Assembly (NCBI RefSeq): GCF_003574315.2
Contig: NZ_AP025739.1
Location: forward strand, 372,001-436,000
Reading direction: 5' to 3'
Source of the DNA: Capsulimonas corticalis
GTDB taxonomy: Bacteria > Armatimonadota > Armatimonadia > Armatimonadales > Capsulimonadaceae
Length of the DNA stretch: 64,000 bases
The notes under the pieces were generated by a model. It was not told the origin of the DNA. It worked only from the letters and a program-made list of their open reading frames with translations, and made no database searches. This document shows, in pieces, positions 47,529 through 56,393 of the stretch (position 1 is the first letter of the stretch; every line of letters begins with the position of its first letter). Made by a program: the position numbers and the translations under genes.

Positions 47529-49001
47529 CTAGAACCCTGTCGGCTCGTCGTCGCGGTTCAATTCCAAATCCACAAACTTCGCGTAGTCGGCGATAAATCC
47601 GACTTTGACCATCCCCGTCGGACCGTTACGGTGCTTACCGACGATGATTTCCGTCTCTTCCATCGCGCCCCGCTCCGGCCGTTCGCCGTTCTCGTCGGCT
47701 TGATATGCTTCCTTCAGCTTGTAGTACGCTTCGCGGTACAAGAAGCAGACCATGTCGGCTTCCGCCTCGATGGATCCAGATTCTCGAAGGTCGCTGAGCA
47801 TCGGGCGCTTGTTTTCGCGGGTCTCGACGGCGCGCGAAAGCTGGGAAAGCGCGATGACCGGAACTCGAAGCTCGCGCGCGAGGGATTTCAAGCCGCGCGC
47901 GATCTCGCCGATCTCCTGCGTGCGGTTATCCGTCTTCTTGTGCGAGCGCATCAGCTGCAAATAATCGACAACGATCAGCCCGAGACCATGCTCGGCCATC
48001 AAACGCCGGCACTTCGCCCGCATCGTCAGCGCCGTGCTTTCGGTGGCGTCGTCGATAAAGACCGGAGCGTCGTACATATCCTGAACGACCATCGCCAGCT
48101 GCGTCCACTCGTCCTCGGACAGATGCCCCGTGCGCAGCTTGTGCGCGTTCACCTTTGCCTGAGAACAAAGCATACGCATCGCGAGCTGCTCTTTGGACAT
48201 TTCCAGAGAGAAGATCGCAACGGGTTTATTCTCATTAATGGCGACATGCTCGGCGATGGAGAGACAGAGGCTGGTTTTCCCCATACTCGGGCGAGCAGCC
48301 ACAATGATCAGGTCGGTGTTTTGCAGGCCCGACGTGATCATGTCAAAATCGTGGATCCCGGTGGAGAGTCCGGAGATCGTCTGCTTCATCTCTCCCAGTT
48401 CTTCGGCTTTGCTGTAAACAGACAGCAGAAGGGTGCGCAGCTGGGCGAAGTACGCCGTGGTGCGATTCTGAGAGACGCTGAAGACAGCGCGTTCGGCCTG
48501 ATCGATCACCTCTTCGATGTTTTCGATCTCGCCGCGCGCCGCTCCGATAATCTCAAAGGCCGCCTGGATCAGACGGCGCAGAATCGCCTTCTCCTCGACG
48601 ATTTTGGCGTAGTACTCAACGTTGGCGGCGGTCGGGGTCGTCTCGAACAGCGAGGTGAGATACTTCATCCCGCCGATCGAGTCCAGTTTGTCCCGGTTTT
48701 TGAGCTCTTCCTGGACGGTGATCAGGTCCACGGGTTCATCGCGCTCGGTGAGCGTGGTGATGACGTCGAAGAGGACCTGGTGCGCGTCCCGGTAGAAATC
48801 CTCTTTGTCGAGGATTTCCGCCGCCTTCTCAATCGCGGTGCGCTCGATGAGCATCGCGCCGAGCGTGGACTGCTCCGCCTCGATATTCTGCGGCGGAACG
48901 TACGCCCCCAGCCCCGACGCAACATCGTTGCTGCGGCCGGAGCCGTTGGCGTAATCTCCGCCGGACCGATTTTTCCATCCGCCGCCGTTGCGTTCCGCCA
49001 T
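47529..49001 (-). CDS. dnaB: Replicative DNA helicase DnaB
   Basis: 490 aa. Hexameric helicase of the replication fork. N-terminal domain begins PPQNIEAEQSTLGAMLIE (about 37-54); RecA-like core has Walker A ARPSMGKTSL, the DnaB motif SLEMSKEQLAMRML, Walker B LIVVDYLQLM and RGLKSLARELRVPVIALSQLSR. A Gly/Ser/Asn-rich N-terminal extension of about 30 residues is unusual but probably harmless. No intein. rplI lies 73 nt upstream on the same strand, a common pairing. Confidence 0.97.
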   Translation of the reverse strand: MAERNGGGWKNRSGGDYANGSGRSNDVASGLGAYVPPQNIEAEQSTLGAMLIERTAIEKAAEILDKEDFYRDAHQVLFDVITTLTERDEPVDLITVQEELKNRDKLDSIGGMKYLTSLFETTPTAANVEYYAKIVEEKAILRRLIQAAFEIIGAARGEIENIEEVIDQAERAVFSVSQNRTTAYFAQLRTLLLSVYSKAEELGEMKQTISGLSTGIHDFDMITSGLQNTDLIIVAARPSMGKTSLCLSIAEHVAINENKPVAIFSLEMSKEQLAMRMLCSQAKVNAHKLRTGHLSEDEWTQLAMVVQDMYDAPVFIDDATESTALTMRAKCRRLMAEHGLGLIVVDYLQLMRSHKKTDNRTQEIGEIARGLKSLARELRVPVIALSQLSRAVETRENKRPMLSDLRESGSIEAEADMVCFLYREAYYKLKEAYQADENGERPERGAMEETEIIVGKHRNGPTGMVKVGFIADYAKFVDLELNRDDEPTGF

Positions 49002-49074
49002 AGGTAACCTTTCAGAGACGAAACATCAAAAGGCGGGACGCTCGGGGCGCCGCGCCCCGAAGCAATCGGAGCCG

Positions 49075-49524
49075 TTAGGCTTGAGCGACAACCGCCACCG
49101 TGATCGGTACGGTGACATCACGGTGCAGCTTGATCGGAACTTCGTATTCGCCGACCGACTTGATCGGCTCCAGCAGGCCGACTTTACGCTTGTCGAGCTT
49201 GACCGACAGGTCCTTCTCGATCGCGGCGGCGACATCGGCGGCGGTGACGCGGCCGTAGAGGCGGCTGTTCTCGCCGGCCTTCACCGAGATGGTGACGGTC
49301 TTCTCGGCGAGCTGCGCGGCGGCGGTTTCGGCGCCTTGAAGCAGCTTCACGGCGCGGCGCTCCTCGTTGGCGTTCTTGATCTCAAGGTTCTTGAGCGCGC
49401 CGCCGACGGCCGCGACGGCCAGGCTGCGGGGGAACAAATAGTTGCGCGCGTAACCGTCGCTGACCTGGACGACGTCGCCCTGCTTGCCTTGATTGGCGAT
49501 ATCTTTCGAGAGAATGACTTTCAT
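49075..49524 (-). CDS. rplI: 50S ribosomal protein L9
   Basis: 149 aa, full length. The N-terminal rRNA-binding domain MKVILSKDIANQGKQGDVVQVSDGYARNYLFPRSLA (1-36) and the connecting helix plus C-terminal domain (TVSIKAGENSRLYGRVTAADVA region) are clear. Co-oriented with dnaB. rpsF, ssb and rpsR, the usual neighbours, are absent; instead an MCE gene precedes it. Confidence 0.97.
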   Translation of the reverse strand: MKVILSKDIANQGKQGDVVQVSDGYARNYLFPRSLAVAAVGGALKNLEIKNANEERRAVKLLQGAETAAAQLAEKTVTISVKAGENSRLYGRVTAADVAAAIEKDLSVKLDKRKVGLLEPIKSVGEYEVPIKLHRDVTVPITVAVVAQA

Positions 49525-49584
49525 GTGCTTTTCCTTATCGTTCGTTAAAATGTGCGGCGCGGTGAACGGATTTCGATGTTCGCT

Positions 49585-51114
49585 CTAACGCCGAAGTTCG
49601 ACGCCCACCACAGCGCCGGTGTGATGCGTCACGTCATCCAGGCCAAACAAGAGGCCAAGATTTGGATTCAGCATCAGTGTGCCACGCGTGTCCAAACGCG
49701 CGTGGTTCGGGTCGTAATAGTCCGCCGAAAGCGAAACGCCTCGCCCAAGTCCAATGTCTCCGCCGACGCCCAGTTTGGAGGCATGCAGCCCGAGACGATA
49801 ATCCGATCCGCCATGCTTGCCGATCACCTGGCCCAGCTGCAGGTTCAATCGGTTGGCTTCCGTGAAATCATAGACGCCCACCTGCGCGAACGTGTTGGAC
49901 GCCCCAAACGGAACAAAAGCGTCGATGTCCGAGCGGAACCGCTTTTCGCGCGTGTTGACTTCCAGATCGACGCGCGGCAGGATCACCGGAATGCTGTCCA
50001 CCTGCGGAGCCTTCGGCGCGCCGCCGGGAGCGACGATCACGGCGCCGACGCCGGGCGCCGCCACCACGGTCGCGTTTTTGCCCTTCACGCCCAGAATCTT
50101 GTTGAGCCGCTGCACCAGGATCGTCGTCTGCTCACTGGTTTCGCGGACATTATGCACCGTTTCACGCAGATCGCCCTGGAGCGACTGGTCCCCAGCGACC
50201 TTCTGGAAGTCCGTCGTCATCTGCGCCAGTTTTTGCGTCGTCACATTCAAATTCGCGACGATCTCGCTCAGGTTCTTCGAGACGCCGCCCTTGCTGAGCA
50301 AGTCGTTCGCCTGCGAGGTGATCCCCTCGACCGCCGCCGTCGTATCGCGCAGGTTACCGACGATCTCGTTGATCTTCTCGCGGTTTTCCGTCGTCGTGTA
50401 TTTGATCTGCGCCGTCGTGTCGGTAATGTTGCCGAGCGCTACGCGCGAGGTGCGCTGCGTCTCGCCCAGCATGCCTTGCAGCATCTCGTTGTCCTGCGTG
50501 ATCAACGCGTCCAGTTTATGCGTCAGCGCCACCCCGTTCGCGGTCGCCTGATCCACGTTCGCCACGGACTGCCTCAGGTGAGCCTGGAGCTTCGGGTCAG
50601 TCGCCAGGGCCGAGCTTTTCTCCAGGATCTCCTGCGCCTTCGCCGTGGTCACCGTCAGCTGGTCCAGCAGTTTGTTCGCGCTGGTCATGGTCGACTGGAG
50701 GTCCAGCGCGCGCGTTCCATGCAAATCAGTCGCGCCTTCCGGAATATCCAGGGCCGATCTCTCTGCGCCGGTCGGCGGAACGACATTGACCACGGCTTCC
50801 GTGCCAAGCAGGCTGCCCGTGGAAATGACAAAATCAGACCCTGCGGGAATCTTATATTTTTGCTTGATCTCCAGCGTCAAATCGACATGGACTCTGTCCG
50901 ACTTCAGATTGATTGCCGTGACCTGCCCGATATCCACGCCGACCATTTGAACCTTGGACCCCTTGATCACTCCGCTCACGTCATTGAAAACGACATTCAG
51001 CAGATAAGTCTTTGGGGCAAGCGAATGTCCAAAAAAACTGAACAGGTAACCGATGAGCGCGATGGACGCTATCAAGACCGCTCCGACTCGGACGGCGTAA
51101 CCCTGAGTTTGCAT
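49585..51114 (-). CDS. MCE/MlaD-family lipid-binding protein with long helical C-terminus
   Basis: 509 aa. One N-terminal membrane anchor (about 9-28) leads into the MCE domain (about 38-115; NVVFNDVSGVIKGSKVQMVGVDIGQVTAI, SLLGTEAVVNVVPP). Residues about 120-330 are rich in Asn, Thr, Gln and Leu with long helix-like stretches, as in MCE proteins that form periplasm-spanning tubes. The C-terminal 130 residues look beta-rich (RGVSLSADYYDPNHARLDTRG) and may contact the outer membrane. With the MlaF- and MlaE-like genes directly upstream it forms a lipid ABC transport system across the periplasm. Confidence 0.88.
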   Translation of the reverse strand: MQTQGYAVRVGAVLIASIALIGYLFSFFGHSLAPKTYLLNVVFNDVSGVIKGSKVQMVGVDIGQVTAINLKSDRVHVDLTLEIKQKYKIPAGSDFVISTGSLLGTEAVVNVVPPTGAERSALDIPEGATDLHGTRALDLQSTMTSANKLLDQLTVTTAKAQEILEKSSALATDPKLQAHLRQSVANVDQATANGVALTHKLDALITQDNEMLQGMLGETQRTSRVALGNITDTTAQIKYTTTENREKINEIVGNLRDTTAAVEGITSQANDLLSKGGVSKNLSEIVANLNVTTQKLAQMTTDFQKVAGDQSLQGDLRETVHNVRETSEQTTILVQRLNKILGVKGKNATVVAAPGVGAVIVAPGGAPKAPQVDSIPVILPRVDLEVNTREKRFRSDIDAFVPFGASNTFAQVGVYDFTEANRLNLQLGQVIGKHGGSDYRLGLHASKLGVGGDIGLGRGVSLSADYYDPNHARLDTRGTLMLNPNLGLLFGLDDVTHHTGAVVGVELRR

Positions 51115-51128
51115 GAATCCTAAAGTTC

Positions 51129-51953
51129 CTACCGGTGGGCGACTTCGATCGGCCCGTGAGAGTGTCCCAGGATGAACTGCTGGACGATTGGGTTCTTGGA
51201 CGATTTGATCTCGTCCGGCGAACCATAGACCAGCACTTCCCCTTCGTGGAGCATCGCGATCTTGTCGCTGATCCGAAAGATACTCGTAATATTGTGCGAC
51301 ACCACGATACTGGTGACGCCCAGCTTATCGCGCATCTGCATGATCAGTTCATCGACCACGCTCGCCACCACGGGATCCAGTCCGCTGGTAGGCTCATCGT
51401 ACAAAAGCATTTCCGGCGCCATAGCGATCGCCCGCGCCAGGCCGACCCGCTTGGCCATACCTCCCGAAAGTTCGGACGGATGGAGGCTTTCCGTGCCCGG
51501 CAGTCCCACCAGCGCCAGCTTCTCGCTGACGATCTCGCGGATCTGCTTGCTGCGCATGCGCCGCCGGCGCATCAGCCCGAAGGCCACATTCTCATACACC
51601 GTCAGCGAATCAAAGAGGGCGGCGTATTGAAACACCATGCCCATGCGCTCGCGGACGTGGTTCAAATCGTCCTCGGCCATGCCGACGATCTGCGAGTCGC
51701 CGATCCAGATCTCGCCGCTGGAAGCCCGCGTCAGGCCGCCGATGCAATGCAGCAGCGTCGTCTTGCCGCAGCCGGACATCCCCATGACACAGAGGATCTC
51801 GCCGGGGTTGACTTCAAGATCGATCCCCTTCAGCACTTGCTTGCCGCTGACCTGGTACTTGAGATCCTTGACGACAATCCGCGACTGCTCCGGGGCCGCC
51901 GCCTCAATCTCCTCGGACTGCGCGGGATCCGCGCTGTTGGCGTCGAAACTCAT
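51129..51953 (-). CDS. Lipid ABC transporter ATPase, MlaF type
   Basis: 274 aa. Walker A GMSGCGKTT, ABC signature LSGGMAKR and Walker B LLYDEPT are intact; MAKR in place of QQR is typical for MlaF/TtgA-type ATPases. ATG 51953 overlaps the permease stop (ATGA), so translation is coupled. It powers phospholipid movement between membranes together with the neighbouring permease and MCE protein. The 14-nt gap to the MCE gene supports one operon. Confidence 0.93.
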   Translation of the reverse strand: MSFDANSADPAQSEEIEAAAPEQSRIVVKDLKYQVSGKQVLKGIDLEVNPGEILCVMGMSGCGKTTLLHCIGGLTRASSGEIWIGDSQIVGMAEDDLNHVRERMGMVFQYAALFDSLTVYENVAFGLMRRRRMRSKQIREIVSEKLALVGLPGTESLHPSELSGGMAKRVGLARAIAMAPEMLLYDEPTSGLDPVVASVVDELIMQMRDKLGVTSIVVSHNITSIFRISDKIAMLHEGEVLVYGSPDEIKSSKNPIVQQFILGHSHGPIEVAHR

Positions 51954-52780
51954 ATGCCGGAGCTCTTCGTAAACATGGCGGCCGCCAGGAAGAAGTTCGA
52001 AAGATAGATCAAAACGATCGACAGAACGACGGAGTTCGTAGTCGCCTGTCCAACTTCCGTCGCGCCGCCCCGGGTCCTCAGACCCTGATGGCAGCCGACG
52101 AGCGCGATGATCAGGCCGAACACTACGGTCTTCACCATGCCCAGATAGAAGTCCGACGGCTCCAAAAACTGCAAAATTGACGACGGAAAGGTCGCGGCCG
52201 GAATTCCTTCCATGTAGACCGCGACCATATATCCCCCGACAATCCCCGCAGCGTCGGCCAGGGCGCATACGGCGGGCAGCATGATCAGCGAAGCGATCAC
52301 GCGCGGCACCACCAGATACTCGATCGGGCTGACCGCAAGCGCCCGCAGCGCATCGATCTGCTCCGTGACCTTCATCGTGCCGATCTCAGCCGCGATCGCG
52401 GAACCGGCGCGCGCCGCCACGACAACTCCGGTCAGCACCGGGGCGAGCTCCCGAGAAATCGCAAGCGACACAACCGCGCCGACCAGCGAACCGACGCCAT
52501 AGCGGTTCAAAAACTGCGAGAAATAAAGAGCGATGACGGCGCCCGAAGCAAAGCTGGTGAGCAATGCGATGGCTACCGAGTGAACACCTAAAAACGCCAT
52601 TTGCTGGATCAGATCACGCGGATTGATCCGTCCCTGCAATAGCGCCGTCAGAGTCTGCCCCAGCAGTATCGAGAGCTCCCCAATATACCCCAGCACGACA
52701 GTAAAAATGTTCGCGCTCTTCGCCCTCGTCGAATCCACATCCGCCGGAGCCGTCGCTGCTTGATCGGCCATATCACCCAT
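51950..52780 (-). CDS. Lipid ABC transporter permease, MlaE type
   Basis: 276 aa with about five to six membrane segments. Conserved MlaE features: ALLTSFASGAVIALYFSQFLNRYG, ISRELAPVLTGVVVAARAGSAIAAEIGTMKVTEQIDALRAL (quoted as about 115-155 in part) and CHQGLRTRGGATEVGQATTNSVV. ATG 52780 used; ATG 52771 is an equal alternative. Starts the mlaE-mlaF-mce operon, divergent from citrate synthase. Confidence 0.92.
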   Translation of the reverse strand: MGDMADQAATAPADVDSTRAKSANIFTVVLGYIGELSILLGQTLTALLQGRINPRDLIQQMAFLGVHSVAIALLTSFASGAVIALYFSQFLNRYGVGSLVGAVVSLAISRELAPVLTGVVVAARAGSAIAAEIGTMKVTEQIDALRALAVSPIEYLVVPRVIASLIMLPAVCALADAAGIVGGYMVAVYMEGIPAATFPSSILQFLEPSDFYLGMVKTVVFGLIIALVGCHQGLRTRGGATEVGQATTNSVVLSIVLIYLSNFFLAAAMFTKSSGI

Positions 52781-52878
52781 TAAACCCGGTACAGTATACT
52801 TGAATCGGGTATACGAGTCAAGGCGAGTCGGCGTGAGCGGGCAGGCGCCGAGTGAGTCTTTCCAGGAGAATGAAGCAG

Positions 52879-53982
52879 ATGAGCGCACATATCTATCGCG
52901 GTTTGGAGGGAGTCGCGTTCGCGAAAACCGCGCTCTCGGAGGTCGACGGCGCCGCCGGGCGCGTCACGATTCGCGGATACGATCTGCGCGACCTGGCCGG
53001 CAAAGTCACATTCGATGACATTGTCGGGCTGCTGTTCCAGGGAGATCTTCCCACGCCTTCCGGACGAGACGCCCTCGCCGCATCGATCCGTGAGGCAGTC
53101 ACGCTTCCCTTCGCCGCAAGCGCCGCTCTGTCGCGCGCCGTCGCCGCCGATCCCATGGACGCCCTGCGAGCCGCTGCGGCCGCCCTGCCTTCTCCCTCGG
53201 AAACGAACGCCGCCACCGCCATCTCCCTCATCGGCGGCGTCGCCGGCATGATCACCGATCATCACCGCCTGCGTCTTAGCGAGATCACCCCGCCCGAAGC
53301 TCCGGAGGAGCGCAGCACGGCCGCGTTCCTCCTGCATGGCGTTCTCGGGCGAACGCCGACGATCGCGCAGACACGCGCGCTGGACGCCTATCTCGTCACG
53401 ATGAGCGAGCACGGCATGAACGCCTCCACGTTCGTCGCCCGCTGCGTCATCTCCACGGATTCCGATATGGTCAGCGCCCTGACCGCCGCCATCGCCTCCC
53501 TGAAAGGCCCGCGCCACGGCGGCGTCCCCGGCCCGCTCCTGCATGACCTGCTCGCCATCGGCGAGACATCCCGCATCGAACCCTGGGTCCGCGCGCAGGT
53601 CGCCCAGAAAAAGCGCATCCTCGGCTTCGGCCATCGCGTCTACAAAGTCCGCGACCCACGCGCCGAGGTCCTCGCCGAAGCCGCCGGAGAACTTGCGCAA
53701 ACCGACAAAGAAAAAGCGCTCCTCCAATTCGTTCAAGATTTCGACGCCATTACCAGCGCCGTCCTCGCCGAAATCAAACCCACCCACAAACTGTTCGTCA
53801 ACGTCGAACTCTACGCCGCCCTCATCCTGCACCTGCTGGGCATTCCCGCCGACCTCTTCACCCCCCTCTTCGCCGCCGGCCGCACAGCGGGCTGGTGCGC
53901 GCATATGATCGAGCAGCACGGAGACAATCGCCTGATCCATCCAGAGGTGAGTTACGTGGGCGCGCGAGGACGAGAGATTTGA
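52879..53982 (+). CDS. Citrate synthase (citrate/2-methylcitrate synthase family)
   Basis: 367 aa from ATG 52879, which has AGGAG 10 nt upstream (ATG 52870 is too close to that site). Condenses oxaloacetate with an acyl-CoA, normally acetyl-CoA for the TCA cycle. Active-site regions: H178 in SEHGMNASTF, H213 in GPRHGGVPG and catalytic H252 in GFGHRVYKVRDPR. The third catalytic residue, usually Asp in NVDFY, is E310 here (NVELY), a conservative change. The N-terminal part is short, as in the dimeric bacterial type. Malate dehydrogenase is encoded at 16126 but not linked. Methylcitrate synthase activity cannot be excluded. Confidence 0.9.
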   Translation: MSAHIYRGLEGVAFAKTALSEVDGAAGRVTIRGYDLRDLAGKVTFDDIVGLLFQGDLPTPSGRDALAASIREAVTLPFAASAALSRAVAADPMDALRAAAAALPSPSETNAATAISLIGGVAGMITDHHRLRLSEITPPEAPEERSTAAFLLHGVLGRTPTIAQTRALDAYLVTMSEHGMNASTFVARCVISTDSDMVSALTAAIASLKGPRHGGVPGPLLHDLLAIGETSRIEPWVRAQVAQKKRILGFGHRVYKVRDPRAEVLAEAAGELAQTDKEKALLQFVQDFDAITSAVLAEIKPTHKLFVNVELYAALILHLLGIPADLFTPLFAAGRTAGWCAHMIEQHGDNRLIHPEVSYVGARGREI

Positions 53983-54152
53983 GGCGAACGCCCTCAATTT
54001 CGCGCCTTGGAAAGATGTACGAACCGCTATAACAGCATCCCTTCTTACTTTTTCAGAAGCAACCCCGTACAAGTAACAGTGAGCGCGCCGGACGCTGGAA
54101 CCAAAAATGGAATCAATCAGAGTGACGCATTCACTGAGGTTAAGGATCAACC

Positions 54153-54950
54153 ATGAAATCGAAATCTGGATTTACACTTATAGAGTTGCTCGTAGTTATC
54201 GCCATCATTGCGGTTCTCGCCGCGATTCTCTTCCCCGTGTTCGCAAAGGTGCGAGAAAAGGCGCGGCAGACGAGTTGCGCTTCCAACGAGAAGCAGCTGG
54301 GGCTGGCGTTCATGCAGTATTCGCAGGATAACGACGATATGATGCCTTCGGGAACGCAGGGCGCGTATCAGTATGGACGCGGCTGGGCGAGCAATATCTA
54401 CCCGTACATCAAGTCCACCGCCGTTTATGCCTGTCCGGACGACAGCCAGAGCGGGACCCACGTTTCTTACGGGTTCAACGCGAACTTTGACATGTCCGGC
54501 TGGAACGGAAGCGCAAACCAGCTTTATCCCCTCGCCGTCGCCCAGATGCAGTCGCCATCGAAAACGGTCATGCTGTTTGAAACGGCTTACGATCCGTGCG
54601 ATCCGAGCAATCCCTTGGACGGCGATTCGGCGTCCGGCAGCGGCACGGCGCGACCGTTCTGGCGCGGCGTCTACGATACGGGCCTGCTCGGCGGCATCGC
54701 CGATCCCGGCTCTTACTACAGCGGCAACCAGGCCGGCGGCATTTATGGCCCGACGAACTACTATAACAGCAAGGGCGGACGCCACACCGATGGCTCCAAC
54801 TTCTTGTTCGGCGACGGGCACGTCAAATGGACTCGGGGAATAAATATCGCCGGGGGAATGAACAACACGACTTCCGGCGACTGCGGGGGAAGCGGCACGG
54901 CCGCCAATAGCGACTGCAGCTCGTATGTGGGGACATTCAGCTACAACTAA
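54153..54950 (+). CDS. Type II/IV prepilin-like protein of the DUF1559 group
   Basis: 265 aa. A class III signal and pilin helix ([34 protein letters not shown], residues 5-38 in part) is followed by the [19 protein letters not shown] region and a C-terminal half ending in the [10 protein letters not shown] motif of this group. The prepilin peptidase would cut after the glycine before FTLIE. Such pseudopilins are greatly expanded in Armatimonadota and Planctomycetes; function unknown, perhaps surface pseudopili. ATG 54153 has AAGGA upstream. A single-gene unit with its own terminator. Confidence 0.92.
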   Translation: MKSKSGFTLIELLVVIAIIAVLAAILFPVFAKVREKARQTSCASNEKQLGLAFMQYSQDNDDMMPSGTQGAYQYGRGWASNIYPYIKSTAVYACPDDSQSGTHVSYGFNANFDMSGWNGSANQLYPLAVAQMQSPSKTVMLFETAYDPCDPSNPLDGDSASGSGTARPFWRGVYDTGLLGGIADPGSYYSGNQAGGIYGPTNYYNSKGGRHTDGSNFLFGDGHVKWTRGINIAGGMNNTTSGDCGGSGTAANSDCSSYVGTFSYN

Positions 54951-54982
54951 GCGTCACGCGGGAGTTCTCAACAAGGCAAGAT

Positions 54983-55013
54983 AGGCCGGGCGCATCTGCG
55001 CCCGGCCTTTCTT
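54983..55013 (+). terminator. Intrinsic terminator of the pseudopilin gene
   Basis: An 11-12-bp GC stem (54983-54994 with 54997-55008) followed by TTTCTT. On the other strand it could also stop transcripts from the RRM gene. Confidence 0.8.
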
Positions 55014-55035
55014 GGGTTCTATCGACGAGGGTCGA

Positions 55036-55470
55036 TTACCAGCGATTGCCGCCGCCGCCGCTGGTGTAGCCGCCGCTGTCGCGACCGCCTCCACCACCGC
55101 CGTAACCACCACCGCCGCCACGGCTGCCGCCGCCGCCGCCGTAACCACCGCCGCCGCCACGGTTGCCGCCGCCACCGCCGCCATAACCGCCGCCGCTACC
55201 GCCACGGCCACCACCGCCGCCTTCGCGGGGCTTGGACTCATTGACGGTCAGGGCGCGATTGCCGACGGTCTTGCCGTTCATCGCGGTGATCGCCTGCTGC
55301 GCTTCATCTTCGCTCGCCATTTCGACGAAACCGAAGCCGCGGGACTGGCCGGTATAGCGGTCGGTAACGACCTGCGCGCTCACGACATTGCCGATCTCGG
55401 CGAACAGATCGTTCAGCTCCTGGTCGGTGGTCTGGTAGCTCAAATTGCCTACGTAAAGTTTGGTGGCCAT
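55036..55470 (-). CDS. Glycine-rich RRM RNA-binding protein
   Basis: 144 aa. One RNA-recognition motif with RNP2 LYVGNL (5-10) and RNP1 RGFGFVEM (44-51), then a tail of about 60 residues made of Gly, Arg, Tyr and Ser (GGYGGGGG repeats). This layout matches bacterial and cyanobacterial Rbp proteins, often cold-induced and binding mRNA. The long gap upstream (to 55706) could hold a regulated leader, with a TATACT box on the minus strand near 55661-55666. No partner genes. Confidence 0.93.
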   Translation of the reverse strand: MATKLYVGNLSYQTTDQELNDLFAEIGNVVSAQVVTDRYTGQSRGFGFVEMASEDEAQQAITAMNGKTVGNRALTVNESKPREGGGGGRGGSGGGYGGGGGGNRGGGGGYGGGGGSRGGGGGYGGGGGGRDSGGYTSGGGGNRW

Positions 55471-55706
55471 CGAATGGCTCCTTTCGAAACACGGATCGCG
55501 TAACGCGCGATAGGAATGGACTGGCCTTGATCAGACGTTGCAAGACGGCCTTTGTGAAAGTCTCGGGATCCGCGGAGCGAAAGGGCCGGGGCGTCACAGA
55601 ATCGGGCGGCGAGCTGAACCGTAAAAAGGCAACCGGGACTAGCCCCGGTATCGCACACAGTATACCACGGGAATGGATAATTGAAACCTACGATTTTTCG
55701 TCATTT

Positions 55707-56393
55707 TTACGACGTTACAAATCGCACCATCATGACGAAATGACAAGCGCTTCCGCCGAGCACGAACAGGTGCCAGAGGTCGTGCGCGCTGAACTTCCCC
55801 GGCCACAAATGCGGCCGGTCCAGGGCGAAAACGACCGCCCCTAATGTATACGTCAGACCGCCCGCAAGCAGCCACTCGACGATCCCCGGCGGCAGCGACG
55901 CCCGCAGCCGCGCCAGCGCCAGCGTGATCAGCCAGCCCATCACGATATAAAGCGCCACGCGCACCCATTCCGGCGCGGATTTCCAGAACAGGGTCGCGCA
56001 GATTCCCAGAACCGCCAGGCCGTACTCGGCTCCCAGAATCGCCCATCCACGCCATCCGCGCAGCATCAAAAGGCAAACGGGCGTGTATGTCCCCGCAATC
56101 AGGAGATAGATCGCGGTGTGATCGAAGCGCATCAAGCGGTCGGCGTATTTGGGCGGAACGCGCAGCAGGTGATACAGCGCGCTCGCCGTGTACAGCAGAA
56201 TCAGCGTCGCGCCGTAGATCGAATAGCTCACCACATGCGCCGGCCGGCCGCGCGCGAGCACGACCAGGATCACCAGCGCCGCGATCGACAGCAGCGCGCC
56301 CGCCCCGTGCGAGAGGCCGCTGAACGGCTCACGCAAAGGGTTGACTCGTTTCGGCTTGACCGGGGCGGGCTTTATAGGTTCGTCTTCAGCCAT
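55707..56393 (-). CDS. Hemolysin III / PAQR-family membrane protein
   Basis: 228 aa with about seven membrane segments. Family blocks: GLSHGAGALLS, SALYHLLRV, DHTAIYLLIAGTYTP and the C-terminal HDLWHLFVLGGSACHF with the zinc-type histidines. Bacterial members (YqfA, YplQ) affect membrane fluidity or hydrolase-like lipid reactions; real hemolysis is not implied. Its start overlaps the hydrolase stop by 22 nt. Last gene of a three-gene unit. Confidence 0.92.
   Translation of the reverse strand: MAEDEPIKPAPVKPKRVNPLREPFSGLSHGAGALLSIAALVILVVLARGRPAHVVSYSIYGATLILLYTASALYHLLRVPPKYADRLMRFDHTAIYLLIAGTYTPVCLLMLRGWRGWAILGAEYGLAVLGICATLFWKSAPEWVRVALYIVMGWLITLALARLRASLPPGIVEWLLAGGLTYTLGAVVFALDRPHLWPGKFSAHDLWHLFVLGGSACHFVMMVRFVTS

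Noticed and set aside
52780-54150. 456-aa minus-strand frame opposite citrate synthase
   Set aside because: Shadow: Gly/Asp/Arg-rich without motifs, while the plus strand has all citrate synthase signatures.
55060-55230. Simple-sequence DNA near 55.1 kb as a variable repeat locus
   Set aside because: It is only the Gly-codon-rich tail of the RRM protein; units are irregular.
55707-56393. Hemolysin/virulence factor
   Set aside because: HlyIII/PAQR is a widespread housekeeping membrane family; the name alone is no evidence for toxin activity.
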